Positions 27,576 through 37,104 of a stretch of 64,000 bases of DNA are shown in pieces. The number at the start of each line of letters is the position of its first letter. Position 1 is the first letter of the stretch. The notes below the pieces were generated by a model, which was not told the origin of the DNA, did not search any database, and saw only the letters and a program-made list of their open reading frames with translations. Made by a program: the position numbers and the translations under genes. This DNA is from Marinifilum caeruleilacunae. GTDB taxonomy: Bacteria > Bacteroidota > Bacteroidia > Bacteroidales > Marinifilaceae. The stretch spans positions 1 through 64,000 of the forward strand of contig NZ_RZNH01000036.1 of assembly GCF_013141825.1 (NCBI RefSeq), written 5' to 3'.

Positions 27576-30500
27576 ATGGACAATATAAAAGATAATACTT
27601 CGGCTGAAAATGTTCAGCGGGAGTTTAAACCCACATTTGGTGCGTTAAAGAATAAGAACTCCATTTTTATTCTAACTTTCATCCTGGTTATGTTTGGATG
27701 GTTTTCGTACCAAAGCATGCCAAGAGAATATTTCCCAGAGGTTGTTGTACCAAATATCATGATTTCAACACCCTATCCGGGTAACTCTCCTATCGATATT
27801 GAAAACCTGGTAACCAGACCGATCGAAAAGGAATTAAAATCGTTAAAGGGAGTAAAAAAATTAAGCTCTGCTTCTTACGAAGACATGAGTTTAATTGTAG
27901 TAGAGTTTAATACTGATATTCCGGTAAAACAAGCACTGCAGGACACCAAAGATAAAGTGGACAAATCCTTGAGCGAACTTCCCGATGATTTGGATACCGA
28001 CCCAATTGTCGAGGATGTTGACTTTGCAGATTTTCCGATACTGAATGTAAACCTTTCGGGTGATTTTGGTTTGGATGACCTGAAGGAGTTTGCAGAAGAA
28101 TTGCAAGACAAATTCGAAGCCCTTCCTGAAGTATCGGAAGCAGACATTAAAGGGATAGACGAAAGAGAGATTAAAATTAATGCTGATTTGCACAAAATGG
28201 AGGCAAACGGTGTTACATTCCACGATGTTGAATTGGCCATTGGCGACGAAAATGTTACCGTGAGTGCTGGTACTTTAATTACCGATAACACTCGAAGAAG
28301 TATTCGTACAAGCGCCGACTATAACAGCATGCAGCAAATCGAAAACACCATTGTTAAGGTAACAAATGGTAGAGTAGTTTACTTAAAAGATGTTGCAGAG
28401 GTGGTTGATGGTTACGAGGAACTTTCATCCATTTCGAGATTGAATAATCAGCCGGTAGTATCACTTTCCTTAACCAAAAAATCGGGTGAAAACCTATTGG
28501 CCGCCACCGATGCGATTTATAGAATTATTGGGGAAGAGAAAGAAAATGGTGCGCTTCCAAGAGGATTGATCGTAACAGTTACCGATGATACTTCGGAGGA
28601 CGTTCGCGGACAGGTTGCCGATTTGGAAAACTCCATTATTATGGGGATGCTTTTGGTAATTATTGTTCTTTACCTTTTTATGGGATTAAGAAATGCCCTG
28701 TTCTCTGGTTTGGCTATTCCAATGTCGATGCTGATCTCTTTCATCATTTTGAACCAGATTGGTTATACCGTGAATCAAATGATTCTTTTCTCGCTGATTT
28801 TGGCCCTGGGTATGCTTGTGGATAACGCAATTGTTGTGGTCGAGAATGTTTACCGATTACACGAGGAAGGATTATCGAAATTGGAAGCAACCAAAAAAGG
28901 TGTTAGTGAAATTGCCGGTCCGATTATCTCATCTACCGCAACTACCTTAGCGGCTTTCTTCCCATTGTTGTTATGGGGTGGAATTATGGGTGAGTTTATG
29001 AAATACCTGCCTATTACACTAATCATTGTATTGGCGTCATCATTATTTGTAGCATTAATTCTTAACCCGGTATTTACAGCAACATTTGTTAAGCTCGATG
29101 ATGTAAATAAAAAAATGAACAAGAAGAAATTCATCATCATCGGATCGGCCTTTATTGTGGCTTCCATGCCATTCTATATCCTGAAAATATTTGGTGTAAT
29201 GGAAACTTTCCTGATGGCCAACCTACTGATGATTATCGGTGTAATTGTATTGTTTAACCTGGCTGCATTAAAACCATTTGCCCGTTGGTTTCAAACAAAA
29301 TTACTCGTGATTCTTGAAAACAGGTACGAAAAAACATTGCGTTTCGCCCTAAAAGGAATCAGACCCTTCTTATTCTTTGTTGGAACCTTCATTTTAATGA
29401 TCGCCTCCATTTCATTCTACTTTAGTACGAATCCTCTTTTTGTTTTCTTCCCGGATAACGATCCTAAGTCGATTTACGTAACCATGGAGTTGCCTTTGGG
29501 AACAGACATTCACAAAACCAACGAACTTACCAAAAGAGTTGAGGTAATTGTGAATAAAACCATGAAGCCGTACGAGGATATTATCCGTTCTAAATCAACA
29601 AATGTTGGATCGGGTAAAGGTGCAATGTTCGAGTCGGACCGAGCTCCACATAAATCATTAACAACCATTTCTTTTGTTGAGTTTAAAGAGCGTGGAGGAG
29701 TGAGTACTTCGGATATTATGAAGGAGTTAACAGGCAATTTTGAAGGCTTTGTTGGTGCCAAAATATTTGTTGAAAAAGACGACCAGGGACCTCCTGTTGG
29801 ATATCCTATTAATATTGAAGTATCGGGTGACGATTTTGAAAACTTGCTGATACAGGCAAATCGCGTTAAGCAATTACTCGATGATGATCGAATTCCTGGT
29901 GTGGAAGAGTTAAAACTAGACCTGGATCAGGGAAAACCTGAAATGTTAATCAATATCGATCGAGATAAGGTTCGTCGTTTTGGTTTATCAACCAACCAGG
30001 TAGCAAGAGCTTTGCGTAACTCTCTTTATGGATTGGAAGTATCCAAATTTAAAGATGGTGAAGATGAATACGATATCATGCTTCGTTTACACGATGATTA
30101 CCGATATGATGTTCCTGCATTAATGAATCAGAAAATTAGCGTTATGAGTCCAATCAGCAATGAAATGGTTCAGGTACCAATTTCGGCTGTTGCTGATTAT
30201 GCTTACGGATCGACATACGAAAGAATTAACCGTATCGAGAATACTCGTGTGGTAACCATTTATTCGAATGTGAAGGAAGGTTTTAATGCAAACATTATTA
30301 ATAGCAGAGTAAGAGAATTATTGGCCGATTTCGAAATGCCTAAAGGTTATTCCTACAAACTTACCGGTGAGCAGGAAGAACAGGAAGAAACACAAGCTTT
30401 CCTTGCACAGGCCTTGATGATTGCTCTTGCTTTGATCACTTTAATACTTGTATCTCAATTTAATTCTGCCATTAAGCCTCTTATTATCATGATTACAGTA

Positions 30501-31013
30501 CTATTTAGTACCATTGGAGTGTTCCTGGGTTTGGGAATTTTCCAAATGCCTTTCGTAATCCTGATGACTGGTATTGGTATTATTTCGCTGGCAGGAATTG
30601 TGGTAAATAACGGTATTGTATTGGTCGATTATATCGATTTATTGAGAAAGAGAAAGATAAAGAATACCGATATGACGGGACGAAAGTACCTAAGCTCAGC
30701 AGAAGAAATAGATTGTATTGCGCAGGCAGGTAAAACACGTTTGCGTCCTGTACTGCTAACTGCCATTACCACGGTATTGGGACTTCTTCCTTTAGCCGTA
30801 GGGATGAACTTCGATTTCTTCTCTTTATTGAGTGAGTTCGACCCTCATTTGTCGTTTGGTAGCGATAGTACAGCATTCTGGGGACCAATGTCGTGGACCG
30901 TAATCTTCGGACTAACGGTGGCAACATTCCTGACTTTGGTAATTGCTCCGGTAATGTTCCGATTGTCAACACAAATTGAACATCATATTTACGATTTGTT
31001 CTCTAAAAAATAG
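27576..31013 (+). CDS. RND-family efflux permease (HAE1/AcrB type)
   Basis: A 1145-residue inner-membrane pump driven by proton import. It has twelve membrane segments in two repeats. The conserved PYPGNSPIDIENLVTRPIEKEL lies in the porter domain (seen here as STPYPGNSPIDIENL), and TM4 carries the proton-relay acidic pair in LALGMLVDNAIVVVENVYR. The segment GIISLAGIVVNNGIVLVDYIDL lies in the second half (GIVVNNGIVLVDY). It is longer than E. coli AcrB (about 1050), with an extended loop after TM6. It is the last gene of the operon, before a strong terminator. Confidence 0.93.
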   Translation: MDNIKDNTSAENVQREFKPTFGALKNKNSIFILTFILVMFGWFSYQSMPREYFPEVVVPNIMISTPYPGNSPIDIENLVTRPIEKELKSLKGVKKLSSASYEDMSLIVVEFNTDIPVKQALQDTKDKVDKSLSELPDDLDTDPIVEDVDFADFPILNVNLSGDFGLDDLKEFAEELQDKFEALPEVSEADIKGIDEREIKINADLHKMEANGVTFHDVELAIGDENVTVSAGTLITDNTRRSIRTSADYNSMQQIENTIVKVTNGRVVYLKDVAEVVDGYEELSSISRLNNQPVVSLSLTKKSGENLLAATDAIYRIIGEEKENGALPRGLIVTVTDDTSEDVRGQVADLENSIIMGMLLVIIVLYLFMGLRNALFSGLAIPMSMLISFIILNQIGYTVNQMILFSLILALGMLVDNAIVVVENVYRLHEEGLSKLEATKKGVSEIAGPIISSTATTLAAFFPLLLWGGIMGEFMKYLPITLIIVLASSLFVALILNPVFTATFVKLDDVNKKMNKKKFIIIGSAFIVASMPFYILKIFGVMETFLMANLLMIIGVIVLFNLAALKPFARWFQTKLLVILENRYEKTLRFALKGIRPFLFFVGTFILMIASISFYFSTNPLFVFFPDNDPKSIYVTMELPLGTDIHKTNELTKRVEVIVNKTMKPYEDIIRSKSTNVGSGKGAMFESDRAPHKSLTTISFVEFKERGGVSTSDIMKELTGNFEGFVGAKIFVEKDDQGPPVGYPINIEVSGDDFENLLIQANRVKQLLDDDRIPGVEELKLDLDQGKPEMLINIDRDKVRRFGLSTNQVARALRNSLYGLEVSKFKDGEDEYDIMLRLHDDYRYDVPALMNQKISVMSPISNEMVQVPISAVADYAYGSTYERINRIENTRVVTIYSNVKEGFNANIINSRVRELLADFEMPKGYSYKLTGEQEEQEETQAFLAQALMIALALITLILVSQFNSAIKPLIIMITVLFSTIGVFLGLGIFQMPFVILMTGIGIISLAGIVVNNGIVLVDYIDLLRKRKIKNTDMTGRKYLSSAEEIDCIAQAGKTRLRPVLLTAITTVLGLLPLAVGMNFDFFSLLSEFDPHLSFGSDSTAFWGPMSWTVIFGLTVATFLTLVIAPVMFRLSTQIEHHIYDLFSKK

Positions 31014-31045
31014 TGAACCAGGTTTCATAAACAATAATAAAGATT

Positions 31046-31073
31046 AAGCCGACCCCGAGTCGGCTTTTTTTAT
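31046..31073 (+). terminator. Intrinsic terminator of the efflux operon
   Basis: AAGCCGAC pairs with GTCGGCTT around CCCGA, followed by seven T. The following gap (31074-31407) holds no gene; it contains one isolated TTATCCACA at 31272-31280. Confidence 0.9.
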
Positions 31074-31407
31074 ACCCATTAAATTCACTTGATTTCCGTG
31101 GTTTTTAACTAAACAATATGTGATTGTTGATAAAAAATTTACTCTTTTCTCATTTGCTTTTATTATCTTGAAGAATCTTAAACCATAATCGATAACATAC
31201 TGATTTATCTAATTTTAGAAGATTATTTATTAAAAATTAAAATGAAATTTTCATCATTAAATATGGTTTGTTTATCCACAAAATACGTGGGTAAATAAAA
31301 TCAAGCAAACTGATTTTGGGCAAAAACATAATAATTCGTAAATTTTTTAAATATGAGTTTGTTATTTCCAATCAACCAAATTAATCATATTCACTAAACC
31401 TTTAAAC

Positions 31408-32007
31408 ATGGAAATCATCTCGGTAATACTGCAAATTTTAATCTTATCTGCCCTTGCTTTTATCATTTCTTTCCTAATTCAGGAGAAAAGAAATGCAGCT
31501 GCAAATTCAGGTGTGGAGGAAGTAGAAAAGGAAACAGAAGTGAAAGAATCAACCACAAATTCACTTGTTGCTTCCGATGAGAAGAGAGAAGAATTTCTTC
31601 GAATCAATGCTTTCTTCATGAAGATTTTGTGCGAAAAAAAGAGCAAGAGCAACTTTAAGAGGCTCCAGAAGGAATTTCTGGAACTTGGAACGCGACTGTA
31701 CTATTTGGCTTCGGAATTAACCATTCGGAAGTTTTTAGAATTTAAATCTCTAAGTTCTTTTGTAGAAGGAACAGTACACGAGCACAAGATTGCTTTGTTA
31801 TGGTTTGCCGAGTTTAATGTTTTGCTCCGTAAAGATTTGGGATTGGAAACCTCTCCGGAACAGATTAAGGATTATCTAAACATCATTCTTACCTATTGGG
31901 ATGAAGATGAGATGGAAAAGCAAGAGTTGGACGATTTAAAAGACCAACTGGCCGATTCCATTGATAATTATTTTAGTGTGTTCAATGTAGGGACATCCTT
32001 AAACTAA
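31408..32007 (+). CDS. Single-pass membrane protein of unknown function
   Basis: A 199-residue protein. An N-terminal membrane segment (about 5-25, VILQILILSALAFIISFLI) is followed by an acidic linker (EEVEKETEVKES) and a soluble helical domain (about 60-199) rich in Leu, Phe and Glu. No family recognised. The Glu-rich tail DEDEMEKQELDDL lies near the C-terminus. Probably cytoplasmic-facing by the positive-inside rule (QEKRN after the segment). Confidence 0.65.
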   Translation: MEIISVILQILILSALAFIISFLIQEKRNAAANSGVEEVEKETEVKESTTNSLVASDEKREEFLRINAFFMKILCEKKSKSNFKRLQKEFLELGTRLYYLASELTIRKFLEFKSLSSFVEGTVHEHKIALLWFAEFNVLLRKDLGLETSPEQIKDYLNIILTYWDEDEMEKQELDDLKDQLADSIDNYFSVFNVGTSLN

Positions 32008-32033
32008 AAAAAGTGCCGAAAGGCACTTTTTTT
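32006..32033. terminator. Bidirectional intrinsic terminator with GAAA loop
   Basis: Seven A plus GTGCC pair with GGCAC plus seven T around a GAAA tetraloop. The hairpin begins within the stop codon of the plus-strand gene and also lies just after the minus-strand GH16-like gene. Confidence 0.92.
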
Positions 32034-32039
32034 ATTGTC

Positions 32040-33449
32040 TTATTTTCGTTGATAACAACGTATCCAGTCAATTTCCATTGCAGCATTTAAATGATTAGCT
32101 GCCTCCTTTACTGCTACACTAAAATTTAAATACATGGAATCCTGCGGAACTCCTGTTGTTTGAGTTTTTACCGGAACATCGTTAATTTTCCAAATCAATT
32201 CGTTTGCACTCCAGTCTAAAGTATAGATAAAGTAACCTTTACTCAGGTCAATACCTTTTACTTTGAACTCCTGTTTCTGTGGGGCATTTTCGCTTCCCCA
32301 GAAGTTAGCATTCATAATTTTGCCTCCATTCAAAGTTTTGAAAACATCGATATGCGGCAAGCTCTTATCTGCCACCATCCAGAATGCATTTTGCACTTGT
32401 GCCGGATTACTCACCTTTATTTTGGCTTCGAATCTGCCATATTTCTGACGGAAAGAATTTCCTGTATTGATAATGGCCGAAGTGTAATCAAACTTTTTAG
32501 GAACAAAGCCCAAAGATGGATTCCAAACCAAACCTTCCTTGCTCTCCTTTTTCGCGATTAAGCTTGCCGAAGATCCAGCAATTTTAACATTCTCACCGTC
32601 GGTAAAAGTGTGTAGATCTGTTTCCAGACTGTATCCCTTATCCATTAATTTATCGCCCCAGAAATAACGTGTAATCCACTTGTTTCCGTCTAAGCTTCCA
32701 GAATCGAATTCCTCAGAAAAGGTAAGCTCCCACTTTTTAAGTTCCTCAAACGGATTTTTATTTTTCAATTTGAAATATTTTACAAATTTCTCGGATGATT
32801 TCAATTGCTCATATTCCTGAAGCTTTTTAAAATCTTCCGTTTTTTCGAATCGTTTCTTATCTAATAGAAAAGCTTTTTCTTCCTTAAATTCTTCTGAACT
32901 TATCCTCTCTTCGAGTTGATAATATTTTTCGAGTTCAGCAGAATTATCCATCTCCTTGTATATGCGTAAGGCTCTTGATTTTTGAAACTTGAAGTACTCT
33001 TTCAAACGGGCAGAGGATTTCAACCTTTTGTATTCTGCAATCTCTTCTGCATTTTCTTTTTTATGCAGTTTGGAGGATTTTTTAAGAAGTTCCAACTCTT
33101 TAAAACGGGCTAAATCTTCCGAATCGGCAACCAAATTATAAGTTGATAATTCCGAAGAGTCTTTTAAACGAAAGTAAGTTTTAAACTTGCGCGAACGCTG
33201 GTACTTTTTAAAAGCTCTTTCCTCCTGGAAAAGTTCACTTTTCTTGAAGGATTTGCCTTCTATCATCTTTTTATTTCTCTTGAAATCATCAGACAAAACC
33301 AACAATTCCAGTTCGTTAAACTGCTTTAATTCATCCGATTTCGAAAACTGTTCGAACTCTTCGAAATCACTTCTCAGCTCATCTCTTTTTTTCTCGATCG
33401 CAACAGTGTTTGATGCTTTGCGAAGTTTTGATGCTAAAAAAAAGCCCAT
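32040..33449 (-). CDS. Helical-repeat protein with a catalytically degenerate GH16-like domain
   Basis: A 469-residue protein. Residues 1-235 are a charged helical array of short repeats with the pattern S-x-E/D-L-x-x-Y/F (for example KSDELKQFNELELL, KSSARLKEYFKFQKSRAL, NSAELEKYYQLEERI, KSSEKFVKYFKLK). Residues about 240-469 have the GH16 laminarinase/concanavalin fold (WELTFSEEFDSGSLDGNKW, YGRFEAKIKVSNPAQVQNAF, LDWSANELIWKIN, then the end MEIDWIRCY). The catalytic ExDxxE motif reads H366-I-D-V-F-K371, so both glutamates are lost while the Asp is kept. No signal peptide or lipobox is visible. Probably a non-enzymatic carbohydrate- or protein-binding module; where it acts is unclear. Confidence 0.78.
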   Translation of the reverse strand: MGFFLASKLRKASNTVAIEKKRDELRSDFEEFEQFSKSDELKQFNELELLVLSDDFKRNKKMIEGKSFKKSELFQEERAFKKYQRSRKFKTYFRLKDSSELSTYNLVADSEDLARFKELELLKKSSKLHKKENAEEIAEYKRLKSSARLKEYFKFQKSRALRIYKEMDNSAELEKYYQLEERISSEEFKEEKAFLLDKKRFEKTEDFKKLQEYEQLKSSEKFVKYFKLKNKNPFEELKKWELTFSEEFDSGSLDGNKWITRYFWGDKLMDKGYSLETDLHTFTDGENVKIAGSSASLIAKKESKEGLVWNPSLGFVPKKFDYTSAIINTGNSFRQKYGRFEAKIKVSNPAQVQNAFWMVADKSLPHIDVFKTLNGGKIMNANFWGSENAPQKQEFKVKGIDLSKGYFIYTLDWSANELIWKINDVPVKTQTTGVPQDSMYLNFSVAVKEAANHLNAAMEIDWIRCYQRK

Positions 33450-33550
33450 ATTTTTAATTCTTTAGGATAAAAACGAATGCCCAATTTATACAATATCGTT
33501 AAATAATCATAATCCGAATTTTTGTGAAGACAAGAGTATTTGAAGGTAAT

Positions 33551-34375
33551 TTATTGCTTCACAAACTGATAAGTAATTGTTCCTTTTTGGGTTTGTGGAC
33601 TCGAATTGCTTACATTAAATCTCGATCGCTTGGTTGCATCAATGGCCGCTTCGAATAAGCAATCATCAATCACACTGCACTGATCTTCCAATATTTTAGC
33701 TTCTACAACTCTCCCACTTCGGTTTACCCCTATACTAACAACGATCTTACCTTCGCCTTCGCACTTAAAAACCGGAATTGGTAAATAGATCTTATGACGT
33801 CCCTCAAGACTATAATAAACACTACTTGGTCCGCTGTATTCAATACTTTGAAGCGAGTCTAGTAATCTTTGTTTTTCCCTCTCTTCGGCAAGGCTTAAAC
33901 TGTCTTTTTTATACTCGTTTATACCATCATCGCCGCTCGAATTATCATCAGATCCATACTCATCCAAATTCTTCTTGATTTCATCAATCATATCCTCCAC
34001 TTTTTGTTTTGGATCGGAATTTGATTTTTTAACGTTTTGGTTTACGGCAATTGATCGCAGAAGTTTGTCTACGCTTTCGTTAATTTCAGAATTTTTTTCT
34101 TCTATCTCTTTTTTTATTTCTTCCTCTTTCTCTTCGAGTATCTGTTCAGCTACTTCTGGTGGGATATCAATAAAAATTTCGGCTTCGAGAAACTCTCTCT
34201 TTGTGTGAAGTTTAAAAGAAAAAAGCAGGATTAATAAAATCATGTGAAAGGCAAGAGTACCCATCACTCCGTATTTGTTTCTCTTTAAGAATCCTCTGAA
34301 TTCAGACAGTACATAGGGAACAAATTCTTTGATTTGCTCGACTATTATTTTTCCTATTTCAGAAAATGATTTCAT
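33551..34375 (-). CDS. TonB-like energy transducer
   Basis: A 274-residue protein. One membrane segment lies at about 38-55 (GTLAFHMILLILLFSFKL). It is followed by a Glu/Lys coiled-coil spacer (EEKEEEIKKEIEEKNSEIN) instead of the Pro-rich spacer of classic TonB. The C-terminal domain (about 190-274) resembles TonB-C (GEGKIVVSIGVNRSGRVVEA, then the end GTITYQFVKQ). The missing YP pair before the core and the N-terminal cytoplasmic extension suggest a diverged transducer. No ExbB/ExbD genes are in the window. Confidence 0.72.
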   Translation of the reverse strand: MKSFSEIGKIIVEQIKEFVPYVLSEFRGFLKRNKYGVMGTLAFHMILLILLFSFKLHTKREFLEAEIFIDIPPEVAEQILEEKEEEIKKEIEEKNSEINESVDKLLRSIAVNQNVKKSNSDPKQKVEDMIDEIKKNLDEYGSDDNSSGDDGINEYKKDSLSLAEEREKQRLLDSLQSIEYSGPSSVYYSLEGRHKIYLPIPVFKCEGEGKIVVSIGVNRSGRVVEAKILEDQCSVIDDCLFEAAIDATKRSRFNVSNSSPQTQKGTITYQFVKQ

Positions 34376-34485
34376 GGTTTATCTTCTCAATTCTTAAAGC
34401 TTCTGCAATATTAACGAATCTTATTCAAAATTATTAAGAATTCAAGCGGGCATCAAGCGAAATCAATAAGAATATATAAAAAAGA

Positions 34486-34512
34486 AAGCCGCTTAATAAA
34501 ATTAAGCGACTT
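34486..34512 (-). terminator. Intrinsic terminator of the MORN / carboxypeptidase-regulatory gene pair
   Basis: On the minus strand AAGTCGCTTAAT pairs with ATTAAGCGGCTT (one G-U) around TTT and is followed by TTCTTTTTT. Confidence 0.88.
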
Positions 34513-34540
34513 CCAAGAGAACTTCTATTATCTGAATTTA

Positions 34541-35008
34541 CTAAAACTTCCGTTCTTTAATTAATTTGCCATCAGCATCCCATATGTACCATGTTCCGAC
34601 TTTATCTCCTTCGTGATATTCCATTTCGTAGCGCTTTACGCCATTGTCGTCCCATATGTACCACTTGCCGTGTTTCTTATTCTTCTTATAGTTTGCTTCA
34701 GCAATTTTTATTGATTTATCGTTCCAGGTGATCCAGGTGCCATCCATTAAACCTTTCACGTAGGATCTAACTTCCTGAACTTGTTCATTTTCGAAGTAAA
34801 GAGTAATTTTTCCATTTCTCTTTCCTTCTTCAATATTCATTTCAATTCTTTTTACACCACTCTCATAAAACTCAGTATATGTTCCGGTGTATAAATCTCC
34901 TTTTGTATTGTAATACAATCCTTCGATTTCCTCAATTGCTTGAGAAAAAGTGTGATTCGTAATCAGGCAAAATAATATCCCTAAGATTACTCCAAGTTTC
35001 TTTATCAT
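34541..35008 (-). CDS. Secreted MORN-repeat (YwqK-like) protein
   Basis: A 155-residue protein with a signal peptide ending NHTFSQ. It has five or more MORN-type repeats (YTGTYTEFYESGVKRIEM, GKRNGKITLYFENEQ, GLMDGTWITWNDKS, HGKWYIWDDNGVKRYE, VGTWYIWDADGKLIKE). Such repeats form a beta-meander and act as scaffolds; in databases they are often named YwqK-family antitoxin, for which there is no evidence here. It lies 10 bp after the CarboxypepD_reg-like gene, so the two are one operon. Confidence 0.8.
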   Translation of the reverse strand: MIKKLGVILGILFCLITNHTFSQAIEEIEGLYYNTKGDLYTGTYTEFYESGVKRIEMNIEEGKRNGKITLYFENEQVQEVRSYVKGLMDGTWITWNDKSIKIAEANYKKNKKHGKWYIWDDNGVKRYEMEYHEGDKVGTWYIWDADGKLIKERKF

Positions 35009-35018
35009 TTACTCCTAA

Positions 35019-35390
35019 TTAGTCCTTTTTAAGTACCAAGCGAACAACATTGTTTTTACCGCTTACGTTTACTTCTTTCATTTTATTATCTGTATACGAA
35101 ATGTAGCTCGACAATACATTGTACTTACCAGGAACCACATTCTCAATTTTAAAATTACCGTCGAAGTCAGTATATACAGTTTCATTCGAACCTTCGAAAC
35201 GAATTGCAACACCAACCAAAGCTTCACCAGTTTCGTTGTCCAATACAACTCCCGATAAACTTGTTGTTTCAATGCCAACCAATTCTGCTTTTTCAACTTC
35301 TCTGTCACCCTCAGGTGTAACTACCTTAATTGCCTGACTTCCTAGTCCAACAAAAAGTAATGCGATAAAAAGGAAAACAAATTTTTTCAT
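35019..35390 (-). CDS. Secreted carboxypeptidase-regulatory-like (CarboxypepD_reg) domain protein
   Basis: A 123-residue protein with a signal peptide (MKKFVFLFIALLFVGLGSQA). The rest is a single beta-sandwich CarboxypepD_reg-like domain (LSGVVLDNETGEALVGVAI, YTDFDGNFKIENVVPGKYN, then VVRLVLKKD). This domain usually sits at the N-terminus of TonB-dependent receptors; here it stands alone with no barrel after it. Operon with the MORN protein. Role unknown, perhaps a periplasmic binding module. Confidence 0.8.
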   Translation of the reverse strand: MKKFVFLFIALLFVGLGSQAIKVVTPEGDREVEKAELVGIETTSLSGVVLDNETGEALVGVAIRFEGSNETVYTDFDGNFKIENVVPGKYNVLSSYISYTDNKMKEVNVSGKNNVVRLVLKKD

Positions 35391-35592
35391 TGTTTTTAAT
35401 TTTTCTGTTTTAGTAATAAATCTCTGTTTCTATATTCAATTCATCTCATCGAAAACAAATTATCTGTTAACTTAATTTGTTTATCTTTAGAGTTAATCGT
35501 TCTTCGGTGAGCAATACACCTTTAATTACACTACAAAAATAAGGTGGCGAATTTTCCTGTCGATTAGATGAAGCTTATCAAAACCTTAAGTG

Positions 35593-36339
35593 ATGGTTAA
35601 CTTTTTATTGAGAAAATATTACAACAAGGCGTTTTCGAAACTAAATCGCAGAGTATCCGGACTTTGGAGTGATTTTATCAATCTGTTTTATCCCAATTTA
35701 TGCCAGTCTTGCAACAATGTTTTGTTCAAGAACGAAACTGCGATTTGTAGCCGTTGCCTATATCAAATTCCAAAAACAAATTTTCACTTGCAGAAAAATA
35801 ACCCTGTTTCCATTCTTTTTTGGGGCAGGGTAAAAATAGAACAGGCAACTTCCTATTTTACATTTTCAAAAGGAAGCAAATTTCAGAAGTTAATCCATAA
35901 ACTAAAATACCATAAGCGAACCGACATTGGTATAGAAATGGGAAAGTTGCTGGCTTATCAATTAAAAGAATCAGATTTCTTATTGGATATTGATGTGATT
36001 ATTCCTGTTCCTCTTCATCCGAAAAAAGAAAAAATGCGGGGCTATAACCAGGCAGTGCTAATTGTTAAGGGTATGAATGAGATTCTGGATATTGATTCGG
36101 ATACTGCCAATCTGTACCGTTCTGTTTATACCCAATCGCAAACCAGCAAATCAAAAATGGAACGGTGGGAGAATGTTGATAACATTTTTAGGCTTCACGA
36201 TCCAAGCAAACTGGAAGGAAAACATGTCTTGTTAATCGACGATGTTGTTACAACGGGTTCCACACTTGAAGCCTGTGCACAGGCAATATTAAATACAAAA
36301 GGTAGCAAAGTTAGTATTGCTACCCTGGCATATGCTTAA
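35593..36339 (+). CDS. ComF-family phosphoribosyltransferase-like protein
   Basis: A 248-residue protein. The N-terminal Cys-rich segment (CQSCNNVLFKNETAICSRC) forms a zinc site, and the C-terminal PRTase domain has the PRPP loop (VLLIDDVVTTGSTLEAC). ComF proteins are linked to DNA uptake in competent bacteria, and in others their role is unclear. The start is the ATG at 35593; a GTG directly before it (35590) is also in frame. It is a single gene, convergent with phoB, and I see no terminator between them. Confidence 0.85.
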   Translation: MVNFLLRKYYNKAFSKLNRRVSGLWSDFINLFYPNLCQSCNNVLFKNETAICSRCLYQIPKTNFHLQKNNPVSILFWGRVKIEQATSYFTFSKGSKFQKLIHKLKYHKRTDIGIEMGKLLAYQLKESDFLLDIDVIIPVPLHPKKEKMRGYNQAVLIVKGMNEILDIDSDTANLYRSVYTQSQTSKSKMERWENVDNIFRLHDPSKLEGKHVLLIDDVVTTGSTLEACAQAILNTKGSKVSIATLAYA

Positions 36340-36372
36340 TATTTCGATTACTAATGGATAAAGTTGAAAGGC

Positions 36373-37080
36373 CTAATTTGCCGCATCAACAAATTTATAT
36401 CCCACTCCTTTTACAGTTTGGATATAATCATCCCCAATTTTTTCACGAAGCTTTCTAATATGAACGTCAATCGTTCTATCGCCAACAATAATTTTTTCTC
36501 CCCAAATCGAAGAATAAATTTCGTCGCGAGTGAAAACTTTTTGCGGACGAGAAACCAAAAGAATCAATAGTTCAAACTCTTTTCTGGGCAGAGAGAACTC
36601 TTTACCATCCTGAATAATCAGGTATCTTTCTCTATCGATGGAAATGTTTCCAATGGTAATTAATCCATTATTGGCATTGCTACCTTCGTCAGAACCTCTT
36701 CCTGATCTTTTCAGTAATGCCTTTACCCTGCTAATAAAAACTTTAGGCTTAATTGGCTTGCTGATATAATCATCTGCACCTGCTTCGAATCCTGCAATCT
36801 GAGAATAATCTTCTCCTCTTGCCGTTAAGAAAGAAATCAAAACATCCGAAAATTCGGGTAGGGATCTGATTTTCTCACAGGTTTCGATACCGTCCATTTC
36901 TGGCATCATTACATCTAAAATTATGAGATGTGGATGCAATTTTTTCGCTTTTTCAATTGCCTCTTTACCGTCGCCGGCAGTTGATACCTGGAAACCTTCT
37001 TTTTTAAGGTTATAACTTAAGAATTCCAGAATATCCGACTCATCGTCTACCAATAAAATTTTGTAATTACTACTCTCCAT
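36373..37080 (-). CDS. PhoB-like response regulator (OmpR family)
   Basis: A 235-residue regulator. The receiver domain (about 6-120) has the acidic pocket (LVDDESDI), the phospho-acceptor Asp in IILDVMMPEMDG, Thr in FLTARGE and Lys in ISKPIKP. The winged-helix DNA-binding domain (about 140-232) includes LPRKEFELLILL and RTIDVHIRKLREKIG. It follows the histidine kinase gene by 24 bp. The Pho assignment rests on the kinase architecture, on the candidate Pho boxes upstream of the pair and of the phosphate transporter, and on family resemblance. Confidence 0.82.
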   Translation of the reverse strand: MESSNYKILLVDDESDILEFLSYNLKKEGFQVSTAGDGKEAIEKAKKLHPHLIILDVMMPEMDGIETCEKIRSLPEFSDVLISFLTARGEDYSQIAGFEAGADDYISKPIKPKVFISRVKALLKRSGRGSDEGSNANNGLITIGNISIDRERYLIIQDGKEFSLPRKEFELLILLVSRPQKVFTRDEIYSSIWGEKIIVGDRTIDVHIRKLREKIGDDYIQTVKGVGYKFVDAAN

Positions 37081-37104
37081 TTGCTATTGGTTGTTTAGTT
37101 CTTA

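Noticed and set aside
31272-31280. A perfect DnaA box TTATCCACA in an AT-rich gap, suggesting a replication origin
   Set aside because: It is isolated; I see no cluster of DnaA boxes or dnaA/dnaN genes nearby.
34541-35008. YwqK-type antitoxin of a toxin-antitoxin pair
   Set aside because: The name is a database habit for MORN repeats; no toxin gene is adjacent and the protein has a signal peptide.
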